A stretch of DNA of 19,811 nt from JAQGMV01 sp046597455 (lineage in GTDB: Bacteria; Pseudomonadota; Gammaproteobacteria; Burkholderiales; SG8-41). The stretch lies in assembly GCA_046597455.1 (NCBI GenBank), contig JBKJKJ010000508.1:1-19811 (forward strand), given 5' to 3'. Within the stretch, counting starts at the first letter, position 1. Each line of letters begins with the position of its first letter. Position numbers and translations under genes: made by a program. Positions 6,373-13,950 of this stretch are shown here, one piece after another. The notes beneath the pieces were generated by a model. It saw only the letters and a program-made list of their open reading frames with translations, was not told the origin of the DNA and did not search any database.

Positions 6373-7169
6373 TGCTGCTCTCGGCCCTCCTCGGCCTGAC
6401 CGTCGGCCTCATCCTTGCGATCACCGGCGCCGGTGGCGGGATCCTGGCCGTGCCGCTGCTGATGTTCGGCCTGAGCTGGGACATCACACGGGCCGCACCC
6501 GTCGCGCTGCTGGCCGTCGGTGCCTCGGCGGCGCTGGGTGCGATCATCGGACTCCAGCAGCGGGTGGTTCGTTATCGCGCGGCCGCGATGATCGCTATCG
6601 TGGGCAGCCTCCTCACCCCACTCGGCGTCTATGTCGCGCATGCCGTTCCGTCGCGCCCGCTGACTCTGGTTTTTGCCGGGATTCTTCTGTATGTCGCGGT
6701 GCGGACTTTCCGGCAGGCGACTCCCGGGCTGTCGGATCCGGACGCAGTGGACACGAAATCCGCCGCCTGCGAAATCAACCCGGCCAGCGGAAAATTCGCG
6801 TGGAATGCATCGTGCGCACGCGCCCTCGCCGCGACCGGCGGCCTGGTGGGATTTCTCTCGGGACTGCTCGGCGTAGGCGGCGGATTCATACTCGTGCCCG
6901 CGCTCAAACGGGGCACCGACCTGCCGATCCACAGCATCATCGCGACCTCACTTGCCGTGATTTCTCTGGTTTCTCTGGCTGCCGTCACCAGCACCTGGTT
7001 CGCGGGCAAGCTCGACGTGGCCGTCGGCCTGCCTTTCGTCGCGGGCGCGCTCGCCGGCATGCTCGCCGGTCGCGCAATCGCGAAGAAGCTTTCAGGCGTC
7101 CGCACGCAGCAGGGGTTCGCAATCGTCTCGGGCGCTGTGGCGATCGGCCTGGTCATCAAATCGTTCTGA
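6372..7169 (+). CDS. tauE: TauE/SafE-family anion permease, probable sulfite exporter
   Basis: This 265-residue protein is almost entirely hydrophobic with about eight membrane segments. It shows the duplicated family motif LTVGLILAITGAGGGILAVP at the N-terminus and FLSGLLGVGGGFILVPAL in the second half. TauE/SafE proteins (DUF81) move sulfite, sulfoacetate or related anions out of the cell. The start is GTG 6372 with AAGGGG about 6 bases ahead. It is divergent from bigR and shares its operator, so it is likely induced together with the persulfide dioxygenase, whose product is sulfite. Export of sulfite is thus a reasonable inference, though the family also contains other transporters. Confidence 0.87.
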   Translation: MLLSALLGLTVGLILAITGAGGGILAVPLLMFGLSWDITRAAPVALLAVGASAALGAIIGLQQRVVRYRAAAMIAIVGSLLTPLGVYVAHAVPSRPLTLVFAGILLYVAVRTFRQATPGLSDPDAVDTKSAACEINPASGKFAWNASCARALAATGGLVGFLSGLLGVGGGFILVPALKRGTDLPIHSIIATSLAVISLVSLAAVTSTWFAGKLDVAVGLPFVAGALAGMLAGRAIAKKLSGVRTQQGFAIVSGAVAIGLVIKSF

Positions 7170-7250
7170 TCGCCGTCGGGGCGCACGACATCTCGCGGGT
7201 CGGCCCGATCACCTCGGGCACCTCTGGATAAACCCTGGCGGACCATTCAG

Positions 7251-7326
7251 CGTCATTCTGGCGAAGGCCGGAATCCATTTTCGATTAGAACGTTAACCAG
7301 GGATGCCGGCGTACGACAGCATGACG
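7251..7326. repeat. Imperfect inverted repeat, decayed intergenic repeat or bidirectional terminator
   Basis: The arm CGTCATTCTGGCGAAGGCCG (from 7251) pairs imperfectly with a second arm ending GCCGGCGTACGACAGCATGACG-like sequence at 7326, with about 20 bases between. The arms resemble the widespread proteobacterial intergenic repeats with CGTCATTC...GCCGGAATCC ends. It lies between the convergent tauE-like and soxH-like genes and may end transcription from both sides. Its dispersed-repeat identity is from memory of the motif, not a search. Confidence 0.5.
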
Positions 7327-7346
7327 ATCAGGTTGATCAGAGCGTC

Positions 7347-8297
7347 CTAGCGCGCAAGCGATTCGCGCTCCATCAAAAGATATGTGCCGTAGGCGTTGAT
7401 CCGGTTGGCGGCGTCGAATGCCGGCAGGCTCGAGAACCGGCTCCAGTCCGCTTTCGCATACGCGTCCTCGAAGGGCGTGAAATCCTCGACCGCACGCCCC
7501 ATGACGCTCCGAAGATGTATGAGATAGTCGCGTGTCAGCGCGAGATCCGACCGCGGATCGCTCGAGACCTTACCGTGACCGGGCACCATGGTGTGCGGCT
7601 CGAGCGCAAGCAGACGCGCCGTGGTTTCCAGCCAGCGTCTGCTGTCAGCGTTGCCGACGAAAGGTATGCGGCCGGTAAAAATGATGTCGCCCGAATACAG
7701 CACGCGATCTTCGCGCACCATGATTACCGCATCGTCAGGCGCATGTGCCGGCCCCATGGGTATCACGTCGAAAGTGAGCCCGCCGAAGGAAAAGGTCACG
7801 CTCTCGTCGAGCCAGCGGTCGGGCGCAACGATGCGCGTGTTTTCGTCGACCCACGGAAAGAGGTCCTCGCGGCGTTGAGCGAGACGTGCCGGCCCTTCGC
7901 CTTCCAGATATTCCCGCGCGCTGCGGTGCGCCCAGATCTCGGCCCCGATGTCCCTGAACGCCTGCAGACCGTAGACGTGGTCGGCGTGATAGTGCGTGAC
8001 GATCACGCGGCGGATCGGCTGTGAGGTGACCTGTCGGATCGCGCGGATGAGCTCATGACCGAGTGCGGGCGTGCCCAGCGCATCGATCACCACGACGCCT
8101 TCAGGCGTAACGATGAAGCCTGCATTCGCGTTGAACCCCTCGTTGGCGGCGGACGCGACCCCGGGCTGCCCCTGCACGTAGTACGCATGGGCGCTGATCT
8201 TCACTGCCACCGGCCGGTTTTTCACCGTCGCGTACTCGGCCGCCAGCGCCTGCGTCGTGAAAAGCAGCAGCGCGACGAGGAAAGCGAACCGCGTCAT
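7347..8297 (-). CDS. soxH: SoxH-like periplasmic metallo-beta-lactamase-fold hydrolase
   Basis: Starting at ATG 8297 the protein has 316 residues and a Sec signal peptide (MTRFAFLVALLLFTTQALAA). The metal ligands of the fold are present: THYHADHVYG, then GPAHAPDD, LYSGDIIF and VPGHG. It is last in the sox run, as soxH often is, and its ATG overlaps the soxB stop by one base (TGATG), so translation is coupled. SoxH is found in some sox clusters (for example Paracoccus) but is dispensable there and its reaction is unknown. A role in periplasmic thiol or sulfur-ester hydrolysis is a guess. The frame is open upstream to 8753, but that part is antiparallel-free overlap with soxB and is not used. 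Confidence 0.82.
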   Translation of the reverse strand: MTRFAFLVALLLFTTQALAAEYATVKNRPVAVKISAHAYYVQGQPGVASAANEGFNANAGFIVTPEGVVVIDALGTPALGHELIRAIRQVTSQPIRRVIVTHYHADHVYGLQAFRDIGAEIWAHRSAREYLEGEGPARLAQRREDLFPWVDENTRIVAPDRWLDESVTFSFGGLTFDVIPMGPAHAPDDAVIMVREDRVLYSGDIIFTGRIPFVGNADSRRWLETTARLLALEPHTMVPGHGKVSSDPRSDLALTRDYLIHLRSVMGRAVEDFTPFEDAYAKADWSRFSSLPAFDAANRINAYGTYLLMERESLAR

Positions 8298-10015
8298 CAC
8301 GCGAGCCCGGGATTGCCCTCGACGTTCTTGAGCAGCGGCACGTTGGGCACGCGCGGGCGTATCGTTTTCTGGTCGCGAAGATAACGCGCCATCACATCCC
8401 AGATCGGCTCGCCGCCGGCCGCCTTCGCCTCTTCGGACACCGGCCCCCATCCTGCGACCTTGTACGTTTTCCCCGGCTCGAGCGGCTTGCCGCGCAGCAT
8501 CATGTCGCCGATGCGCCGCCCGATCGACGCGGTCGGATCGCAACTGTAGGTGAGTCCGCCCACGCGCACCATGTCGCCGCCCTGCTGGTAATACGGGTCG
8601 GGATTGAAGAGGTTGTCGCAGACATCCTCGAGTATGGTCTTTATCGACTCGCCGGACATGTCGGTCACGGTGGTATACGGATACGTGATCGCGGTCTGAT
8701 CGAGCAGGTGCTCCATCGTGATCGCCTGCCCGGGCAGCAGCGTCGTCCCCCACCGGAAACCCGGCGAGAATGCGATCTCGGCGTTCTTGGCAGCCATCAG
8801 GCCGTCGAGCAGAAGCTGGTCGAAGGTGCCGTTGAAGTTGCCGCGGCGGTAGAGCAGCCCTTCGGTGACGGCGAGCTTTTCCGCGAGCCTGCTCTCGTAG
8901 GGCGCGCGCGCCTTCGCGATCAGTGCCGACATGTCGCGGTCCGGCGGCAGGAGGTTCGAGAACACCGGCAGCAACTTGTACCGATAGTCGGCGACCGCGC
9001 CATTTTTCACGTCGAGATCGAGCACCGCGAGGAACTTGCCGTTGCTGCCGGCATTGGTGACGAGCGTTCGCCCGCCGGGATTCGCGACCAGGACCGGCGC
9101 AGGCACGCCGTCATGCGTGTGGCCGCCGAGGATCGCATCGATGCCGCGCACGCGCGAGGCCATCTTCAGGTCCACATCCATGCCGTTGTGCGAGAGGAGC
9201 ACGACGGCATGGGCGCCTTTGGCGCGCGCCTCGTCCACCACCTTCTGCATCTCGGCTTCCTGGATGCCGAACGTCCAGTCGGGAACGAAGTAGCGCGGGT
9301 TGGCGATCGGCGTGTAGGGAAAAGCCTGACCGACGATCGCGACCGGAATCCCGTTCAGCTGGCGGATGACATAAGGCTGGAACACCGGATCGCCGAAATC
9401 GACGGTCTTGACGTTCTGGGCGAGAAAATCTATCCGCCCTTTGAAATCGTTCTGGATGACCTGCTGAACGCGCTCGGCGCCGAGCGTGAACTCCCAGTGC
9501 GCCGTCATGATCTCCACGCCGAGGAGCTTGCACGCATCCACCATGTCCTGGGCACGCGTCCACAGCGCCGTGGCCGACCCCTGCCACGAATCCCCGCCGT
9601 CGAGCAGCAGCGCGCCGGGCCGGCTCGCCTTGAGGCGCTTCACCAGCGTTGCGAGGTGCGCGAACCCGCCGACTGCGCCGTAAGTCCGCGCCGCCGCTTC
9701 GAAATCCAGATACGTGAACGCGTGGGCCTCAGGCGTCCCCGGAGGGATACCAAAGCGCTTGAGCAGATGCTCGCCCACCAGATGCGGCGGGCGCGCGCGG
9801 CTCTCCGCCACGCCGATGTTCGCGCTCGGCTCGCGAAAATGGATCGGCATCAACTGCGCATGGCAGTCGGTGAAATGCAGCAGGCTGACGTTGCCGAAAC
9901 GCGGCACGTCGTAAAACACGTCGGGCGACCGGGCAGCCAGCGCCTCGTTGCTGTCGAGCGCCAGGCCACCCGCCGCCGCAATCGCGAGGAGGTTCAGAAA
10001 TTCTCGGCGATCCAT
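8297..10015 (-). CDS. soxB: Thiosulfohydrolase SoxB
   Basis: The 572-residue protein carries a Tat signal (RREFLNLLAIAAAGG). SoxB removes the terminal sulfone of SoxY-bound thiosulfate as sulfate in the periplasm, using two Mn ions. The 5'-nucleotidase-type metal motifs are visible: LLHFTDCHAQL (Asp50, His52), LLLDGGDSWQGS (Asp142), MTAHWEFTLG (His173), LLSHNGMDVD and ILGGHTHDGVP. The C-terminal half has the substrate-domain stretch AITYPYTTVTDMSGESI followed by YYQQGGDMVRVGGLTYSCDP, typical of SoxB. Length is normal for the family. It starts 3 bases after the soxX stop with no clear Shine-Dalgarno, so coupling is likely, and its stop overlaps soxH. Confidence 0.96.
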   Translation of the reverse strand: MDRREFLNLLAIAAAGGLALDSNEALAARSPDVFYDVPRFGNVSLLHFTDCHAQLMPIHFREPSANIGVAESRARPPHLVGEHLLKRFGIPPGTPEAHAFTYLDFEAAARTYGAVGGFAHLATLVKRLKASRPGALLLDGGDSWQGSATALWTRAQDMVDACKLLGVEIMTAHWEFTLGAERVQQVIQNDFKGRIDFLAQNVKTVDFGDPVFQPYVIRQLNGIPVAIVGQAFPYTPIANPRYFVPDWTFGIQEAEMQKVVDEARAKGAHAVVLLSHNGMDVDLKMASRVRGIDAILGGHTHDGVPAPVLVANPGGRTLVTNAGSNGKFLAVLDLDVKNGAVADYRYKLLPVFSNLLPPDRDMSALIAKARAPYESRLAEKLAVTEGLLYRRGNFNGTFDQLLLDGLMAAKNAEIAFSPGFRWGTTLLPGQAITMEHLLDQTAITYPYTTVTDMSGESIKTILEDVCDNLFNPDPYYQQGGDMVRVGGLTYSCDPTASIGRRIGDMMLRGKPLEPGKTYKVAGWGPVSEEAKAAGGEPIWDVMARYLRDQKTIRPRVPNVPLLKNVEGNPGLA

Positions 10016-10018
10016 GAA

Positions 10019-10639
10019 TTATCGGTTCACAGGCGACTGCGGATCGAGCAACAGCGCGACGACATCCCTGATCTGACTTTCAGTGAGTATTCCGTTGTGG
10101 CCGAAGCGCGGCATGTTCGAGCACGCGGTGTAAGCCTGGGGGTTGTAGACCTTGCCGTAGGTGTAGCGCTGCATGTCGGCGCTCTGCCCGCGGATCTTGC
10201 CGTAATGATACAGGCTCGGTCCGATGGTTCCGAAAGACACCTCTTCCTTCGAGAGCTGGTGGCACGCATAACAGTTACCGCCCGATGCTGCTTTGGGATT
10301 GTCGGAGAACTGCTTGCCCACGCCGGTCTGCGCGATCTGTTCGCCCGCTTTCCAGTCGCCGAGCAGCTTCCCGTCCATCGGAAACGCGATCTGCGCGAGC
10401 TGTGACTTCTCCAGCCGCGTCCCTTCGCTGGATGACAGCGGCGCGCCCGCCGCCACGCGGCTGCAGATCGCCTGCACCTCGTCCTGGTCGAGCCGGTCGA
10501 GCTTCGCCTGCCCTTTTTCCCTGAAGGATGTTTTCATCATTTCCGAGGCGCGCTCGGAGACTGCGGTGTCGGACATCGTCGCACAGCCGAACACGAGCAG
10601 CGCCGCCGCACCGGCGGCCACCATCAGTCTGGATTTCAT
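10019..10639 (-). CDS. soxX: Cytochrome c subunit SoxX (lipoprotein type)
   Basis: This 206-residue monohaem cytochrome is the small subunit of SoxAX, which attaches thiosulfate to SoxY. The haem site is CYACH (123-127) and Met176 in CSNMPRFG is the likely sixth ligand; the C-terminus ILTESQIRDVVALLLDPQSPV is typical of SoxX. The N-terminus MKSRLMVAAGAAALLVFGCA has a lipobox-like sequence with Cys19, so the protein may be lipid-anchored. About 100 residues precede the haem domain, longer than the shortest SoxX proteins. A GAGGAG site overlaps the soxA-soxX junction, 10 bases apart. Confidence 0.94.
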   Translation of the reverse strand: MKSRLMVAAGAAALLVFGCATMSDTAVSERASEMMKTSFREKGQAKLDRLDQDEVQAICSRVAAGAPLSSSEGTRLEKSQLAQIAFPMDGKLLGDWKAGEQIAQTGVGKQFSDNPKAASGGNCYACHQLSKEEVSFGTIGPSLYHYGKIRGQSADMQRYTYGKVYNPQAYTACSNMPRFGHNGILTESQIRDVVALLLDPQSPVNR

Positions 10640-10649
10640 GCTCGTCTCC

Positions 10650-11462
10650 TCAGCGCTTCAGCGTGGGTGCTTCGAACACGCCACCTTCGGCTTTTTTCGC
10701 AAGATAGGTCGTGAGCGCAATCGACACGTCGGAGGTGAACTGCAGCTCCGGAAAGCGCTGCTGCCTGAAACAATCGTAAAGACGCCACTGCATCGTTCTC
10801 AATTCGCCCTGCGATACGCGATACGCCGGCCACGTCGTATAGGCGCGCTGGGCATCTTTCGGGTCGGTGAGATTCGGCAGATCCTGCAGACGTATGCGCT
10901 TGTTCGACTCGGAATGACACGTCGCGCACGAAAAGTCGTGCGGTCCACCGCGATAGAAGAATATTTTCTCGCCGACCTGGTACGCCTCTTTTTCCTGCGG
11001 ATGGTTCAGTGCGACATTCATCTTGTGGCCGCGCGACTCACTGGTGATCCACGCGGTCAGGGCTTCGATGTCCGAGCGCTTCTCGCCCGATCCATAAGGA
11101 CGGCGCGTCGCATCCATCTGCGCGATGCCCTGAAGGTTGACCATGCAGTACACCAACCGCGTCTCGAGATCCATCACGCGCCCGGCGTCAGCGAAAAAGC
11201 GCGGCATTTCGGCATACGCGCCTTTCACCACGCCAGGGCCTTTGCCCAGATCGCATCGCTCGAGCGTAACCTTGCGCGGACCCCGGCTCTCCTTCCACAG
11301 ACCCTCTCCTCGCGCCTCCCACAGGTCGGCCGGATTGCCGTCCTGGAGCAGCTCGCGATAGCGTGCGATCTCATCAACGGCCGAGTTCTGCTGGGTCAAG
11401 GCCGCAGCGGGCATGAGCAGTGCGGCGGCCACCAGGCCGGTTAGTATGCTGTTGCGTTTCAC
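10650..11462 (-). CDS. soxA: L-cysteine S-thiosulfotransferase subunit SoxA (single haem)
   Basis: This 270-residue secreted cytochrome has a signal peptide ending near AALTQQ. The haem site is CATCH (179-183). Cys231 in YDCFRQQRFPEL is the family's active-site cysteine, persulfurated in known structures and a ligand to the catalytic haem. Cys70 and Cys106 stand where dihaem SoxA has its first haem and presumably form the disulfide of the single-haem type. SoxA with SoxX oxidatively couples thiosulfate to the SoxY cysteine. The start is GTG 11462 preceded by GAGGAGGAA about 6 bases ahead. It follows the dsrE-like gene after 52 bases. Confidence 0.95.
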   Translation of the reverse strand: MKRNSILTGLVAAALLMPAAALTQQNSAVDEIARYRELLQDGNPADLWEARGEGLWKESRGPRKVTLERCDLGKGPGVVKGAYAEMPRFFADAGRVMDLETRLVYCMVNLQGIAQMDATRRPYGSGEKRSDIEALTAWITSESRGHKMNVALNHPQEKEAYQVGEKIFFYRGGPHDFSCATCHSESNKRIRLQDLPNLTDPKDAQRAYTTWPAYRVSQGELRTMQWRLYDCFRQQRFPELQFTSDVSIALTTYLAKKAEGGVFEAPTLKR

Positions 11463-11500
11463 TGGCTTTCCTCCTCGTATGGGTCCTGACCCTTATTTGT

Positions 11501-11524
11501 AGTCACGGGCGCAGTCACGGGCGC
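11501..11524. repeat. 12-base tandem duplication at the end of the dsrE-like gene
   Basis: AGTCACGGGCGC occurs twice in tandem (11501-11512 and 11513-11524). On the minus strand each copy reads CTGCGCCCGTGA, that is the last codons Leu-Arg-Pro plus TGA of the dsrE-like gene, so the stop codon is duplicated in frame. It looks like a recent slippage event. Confidence 0.8.
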
Positions 11525-11958
11525 AGATATACGTAATGCTCCTGGGCCTGGAGCCGTGCCACTTCGGCGACGCCGGATGGCACGATGCTCGCCTCGGGTA
11601 TCACCCTGTTGCGATCGATCTTGCGCGAGAGCAGGGTGAAATTGCAGACCCGGAAGTCGACGCCTTTGGAGACGAGATCCTGAACCGAGGCGTCGTAGGG
11701 GTTACCGTTCTTGTCTTTCGCACCGTCGAGCAGAAAGTTGATGCCCGCTGCGTGGGTGACGACGGTGATCTTCACCTTGGGGTCGGCGCTCAGATGATTG
11801 CGGATATTGCGTATCGCATTCGTCGCCTGCTCGAATCCCTCATTGACGTGATAGACCACTTTCACCGTCTGGCCGTCGGCCGCGCGCGCCGTTGCGAACA
11901 GCGATACCCACGCCAGAAACACGAGAGCTGCGTACCCATACCCGCTTCTGGTAATCAT
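11515..11958 (-). CDS. Periplasmic DsrE-family sulfur-carrier-like protein within the sox operon
   Basis: This 147-residue protein has a Sec signal peptide (to about TARAADG, residue 29) and one compact domain beginning TVKVVYHVNEGFEQATNAIR. The fold pattern and a single mature-domain cysteine, Cys105 in GVDFRVCNFTLL, match the DsrE/DsrF/YchN family, whose members pass sulfur as cysteine persulfide. Most such proteins act in the cytosol; this one is exported and lies between soxZ and soxA, inside the periplasmic thiosulfate-oxidising operon. A GGAGG site 8 bases ahead supports ATG 11958. A role in carrying, storing or off-loading sulfane sulfur from SoxYZ is inferred. It does not match a standard Sox subunit. 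Confidence 0.85.
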   Translation of the reverse strand: MITRSGYGYAALVFLAWVSLFATARAADGQTVKVVYHVNEGFEQATNAIRNIRNHLSADPKVKITVVTHAAGINFLLDGAKDKNGNPYDASVQDLVSKGVDFRVCNFTLLSRKIDRNRVIPEASIVPSGVAEVARLQAQEHYVYLRP

Positions 11959-12004
11959 GGCTCATACCTCCGTCGTTACGTTCGAATTCCGGCAACGTTC
12001 GATG

Positions 12005-12316
12005 TCAGGCGATAGTCGCTTCGTCGGTACGCGTGGCGCCCTTGTTGTCGACCCACTCGATCTTGATTTTTTCGCCTTTGGCCCCGCCTTTGAACTTGAA
12101 ACTCAGGAAAGGATTCTTCGAGACTGCCGGTCCCCACTGCGCGCTCAGCACGGTGCGGCCCTGGTACGTGGCCGACACGGTCTGTATGAAATGCGCCGGG
12201 ATGATATTGCCGCTGGAATCCTTGCGCTGCCCCGTTTCCATCTCGTGTCCGAACAGGACGCGAACGTCAACGACGTCGCCTTCGGCCTTGGCGCGGATTT
12301 TCATCGGATCTGCCAT
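12005..12316 (-). CDS. soxZ: Sulfur-carrier complex subunit SoxZ
   Basis: This 103-residue immunoglobulin-like protein begins MADPMKIRAKAEGDVVDVRV and contains LFGHEMETGQRKD, NIIPAHFIQTV and SKNPFLSFKFKGGAKGE, all typical of SoxZ. SoxZ binds SoxY to form the carrier on which all Sox reaction intermediates are held. It has no signal peptide, as is usual; it is co-exported with SoxY by the Tat route. A strong GGAGGAG site precedes ATG 12316. It lies 71 bases downstream of soxY. Confidence 0.96.
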   Translation of the reverse strand: MADPMKIRAKAEGDVVDVRVLFGHEMETGQRKDSSGNIIPAHFIQTVSATYQGRTVLSAQWGPAVSKNPFLSFKFKGGAKGEKIKIEWVDNKGATRTDEATIA

Positions 12317-12351
12317 GATGTGCTCCTCCTGTTGCTCTGTTGCTGGTGGTC

Positions 12352-12387
12352 GCTATGCACGCTATGTAGGCTGTGCAGGCTCAGCGG
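12352..12387. repeat. Imperfect 9-base repeats between soxY and soxZ
   Basis: Four 9-base units, GCTATGCAC, GCTATGTAG, GCTGTGCAG and GCTCAGCGG, lie in tandem in the soxY-soxZ gap and abut the soxY stop. The first three agree at six or more of nine positions. No function is apparent. Confidence 0.4.
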
Positions 12388-12855
12388 TTAGCCGCCGCAC
12401 CCGCCCAGAGTGACTTTGACTTCCTTCACTGCCTTGTAGAACTTGCCGTCCGCTTTCACGACGGCGTAGATGTCCGAGGTCTGGCCCATTTTTATACGGG
12501 TACCCACATTGGGATCGGTGCCGGCAGGGATATCGAAGCTCGCCGCGAGCATGCTCGGGTTTTTCTCGACGAGAATCGCAATCGATTCGGTCTTCGGAAT
12601 ATTGCTTTGCACCGCAACCGGAACGACCGCGCCATTTTCCGCAATCGTCGGGGCGGTGATCACGATGTCGGCGCTGTCGGCGGCGCCGCTGCCGCCGAGG
12701 GCCTTGAGCGTGTCGGCCAGGCTCTTGGTCGCAAACGCGGCCTGGTTCCACGCTGCTGCGGCCGTCCCCGTCCTGATCAAACCGGCCGCGAACAGCGCGC
12801 CGAGCAGCGTGATGCCCCCGGCTGATTTCAGTGCTTTCCTGCGTGATGCATCCAT
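12388..12855 (-). CDS. soxY: Sulfur-carrier protein SoxY
   Basis: This 155-residue protein has a Tat signal (SRRKALKSAGGITLLGA) and the hallmark C-terminus VTLGGCGG, a flexible arm whose Cys153 carries the sulfur substrate through the SoxAX, SoxB and SoxCD steps. The body has the family's IAILVEKNPSMLAASFDI stretch. A GGAGG site precedes ATG 12855. It follows soxD after 63 bases and precedes soxZ in the same transcript. The missing cysteine-free variants seen in some genomes are not the case here: the arm is complete. Confidence 0.96.
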   Translation of the reverse strand: MDASRRKALKSAGGITLLGALFAAGLIRTGTAAAAWNQAAFATKSLADTLKALGGSGAADSADIVITAPTIAENGAVVPVAVQSNIPKTESIAILVEKNPSMLAASFDIPAGTDPNVGTRIKMGQTSDIYAVVKADGKFYKAVKEVKVTLGGCGG

Positions 12856-12918
12856 GATCGAGCCTCCGTGTCAGTTACTGCCGTGGGCCGAGCGCCCACT
12901 TCCTCTTCCTGCGGCGTA

Positions 12919-13950
12919 TTACCGGGCGCCACTCAATATCCAGCTCACCATCGCCTTGATGTCGTCGTCTTTCAGTTGAGGCTGCGGCGGCATGGGGACC
13001 GCACCCCAGGCACCGCTCCCCCCATTCCTGACTTTTTCCGCAAGCCGGGTATTTGCATCCGCCTGCCCCCTGTACTTCGCGGCGATCTCGGTAAACCCGG
13101 GGCCGACGATCCGGTTCGAGACGCCGTGGCACGCGATGCACCCCGATCGATTGGCCAGCGTCACCGCGCTGTCACCCGCCGCACGTTCGGTCGATGGACT
13201 CGCCTGCGCGACTTTCGCGGGTGTGGTCTGCACCCCGCGCACCGGCCCGAAGCCGCGGGTCTGGTCGGCGAGATTGCCGTGGGCGTCTTTTGCCTGGTCA
13301 GGCAAAGCTGAAGTGATCTTCACCGCCCGCTCGCAGTCTTTCATGCACGCGACGTTCTTCACGTCCGGCGCACCGCGCGCGCTCCACAGGCCGTGCTCGC
13401 GCGTCATGCCGTTGCGATTGGGCAGCTTTTTCTGCACCTCGACCATCGTCGTGTCCGAAAGCACGAAATCATCAGGCACGAGGTCGCCGAGATTGAGCAG
13501 GTACGCCGTGACGGCGTAGACCTCTTCGGTCGTGAGCGTCTTGGGCGCCGTCCACGGCATCGCGCGGTTGATGTAATCCCACAGCGTCGAGATCTGCGAA
13601 AGTTTCATCAGCGTCGTGCGTGGCGTCTCGGGGTTCAGCAGCGCCTTGACCCGGCCGGTCTTGATGTCCTCCGCGGACGTGCCGCCGACGAGTGGCGTGA
13701 ACACTTCGTTGCTGTCGCCGAACGTGCCGTGACACGACGCGCATTTCGAGTCCCAGATGTCGCGCCCTTTGGCGACCGAACCGGAACCCGCGGGCAGACC
13801 TTTGAAATCGGCACGAACGTCGATGTCCCACGCACGGACTTCCGCCGGCGTGGCACTGCGGCCGACGCCGGGATAGCGCGCCTGTGCCACGGCGAGACCC
13901 GCCATGGCGAGCAGGGTAGCGGCGAGAACCGCGCTAACCCACCTGCACAT
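12919..13950 (-). CDS. soxD: Dihaem cytochrome c SoxD of sulfane dehydrogenase
   Basis: This 343-residue secreted protein (signal peptide to about AVAQ, residue 23) has two haem sites, CASCH at 70-74 and CIACH at 271-275. The N-terminal domain has the SoxD pattern FTPLVGG with WDYINRAMPWTAPKTLTTEE; the C-terminal cytochrome domain has VGPGFTEIAAKYRG and VPMPPQP with a candidate Met ligand. SoxD takes electrons from the molybdenum subunit SoxC while the sulfane sulfur on SoxY is oxidised. A GGAGAGGTGAG region precedes ATG 13950, and the start overlaps the soxC end by 17 bases. Confidence 0.94.
   Translation of the reverse strand: MCRWVSAVLAATLLAMAGLAVAQARYPGVGRSATPAEVRAWDIDVRADFKGLPAGSGSVAKGRDIWDSKCASCHGTFGDSNEVFTPLVGGTSAEDIKTGRVKALLNPETPRTTLMKLSQISTLWDYINRAMPWTAPKTLTTEEVYAVTAYLLNLGDLVPDDFVLSDTTMVEVQKKLPNRNGMTREHGLWSARGAPDVKNVACMKDCERAVKITSALPDQAKDAHGNLADQTRGFGPVRGVQTTPAKVAQASPSTERAAGDSAVTLANRSGCIACHGVSNRIVGPGFTEIAAKYRGQADANTRLAEKVRNGGSGAWGAVPMPPQPQLKDDDIKAMVSWILSGAR

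Noticed and set aside
6275..6547. Upstream extension of bigR to 6547
   Set aside because: It would pass through both promoters and the start of the tauE-like gene; the residues have no fold pattern.
8708..10405. A 565-codon plus-strand open frame
   Set aside because: It lies antisense to soxB and soxX, whose motifs are unmistakable. Its residue mix is rich in Arg, Ala and His without domains, as expected of the reverse frame of high-GC genes.
10293..11444. A 383-codon plus-strand open frame
   Set aside because: It is antisense to soxA and part of soxX and shows no recognisable domain, signal or start site.
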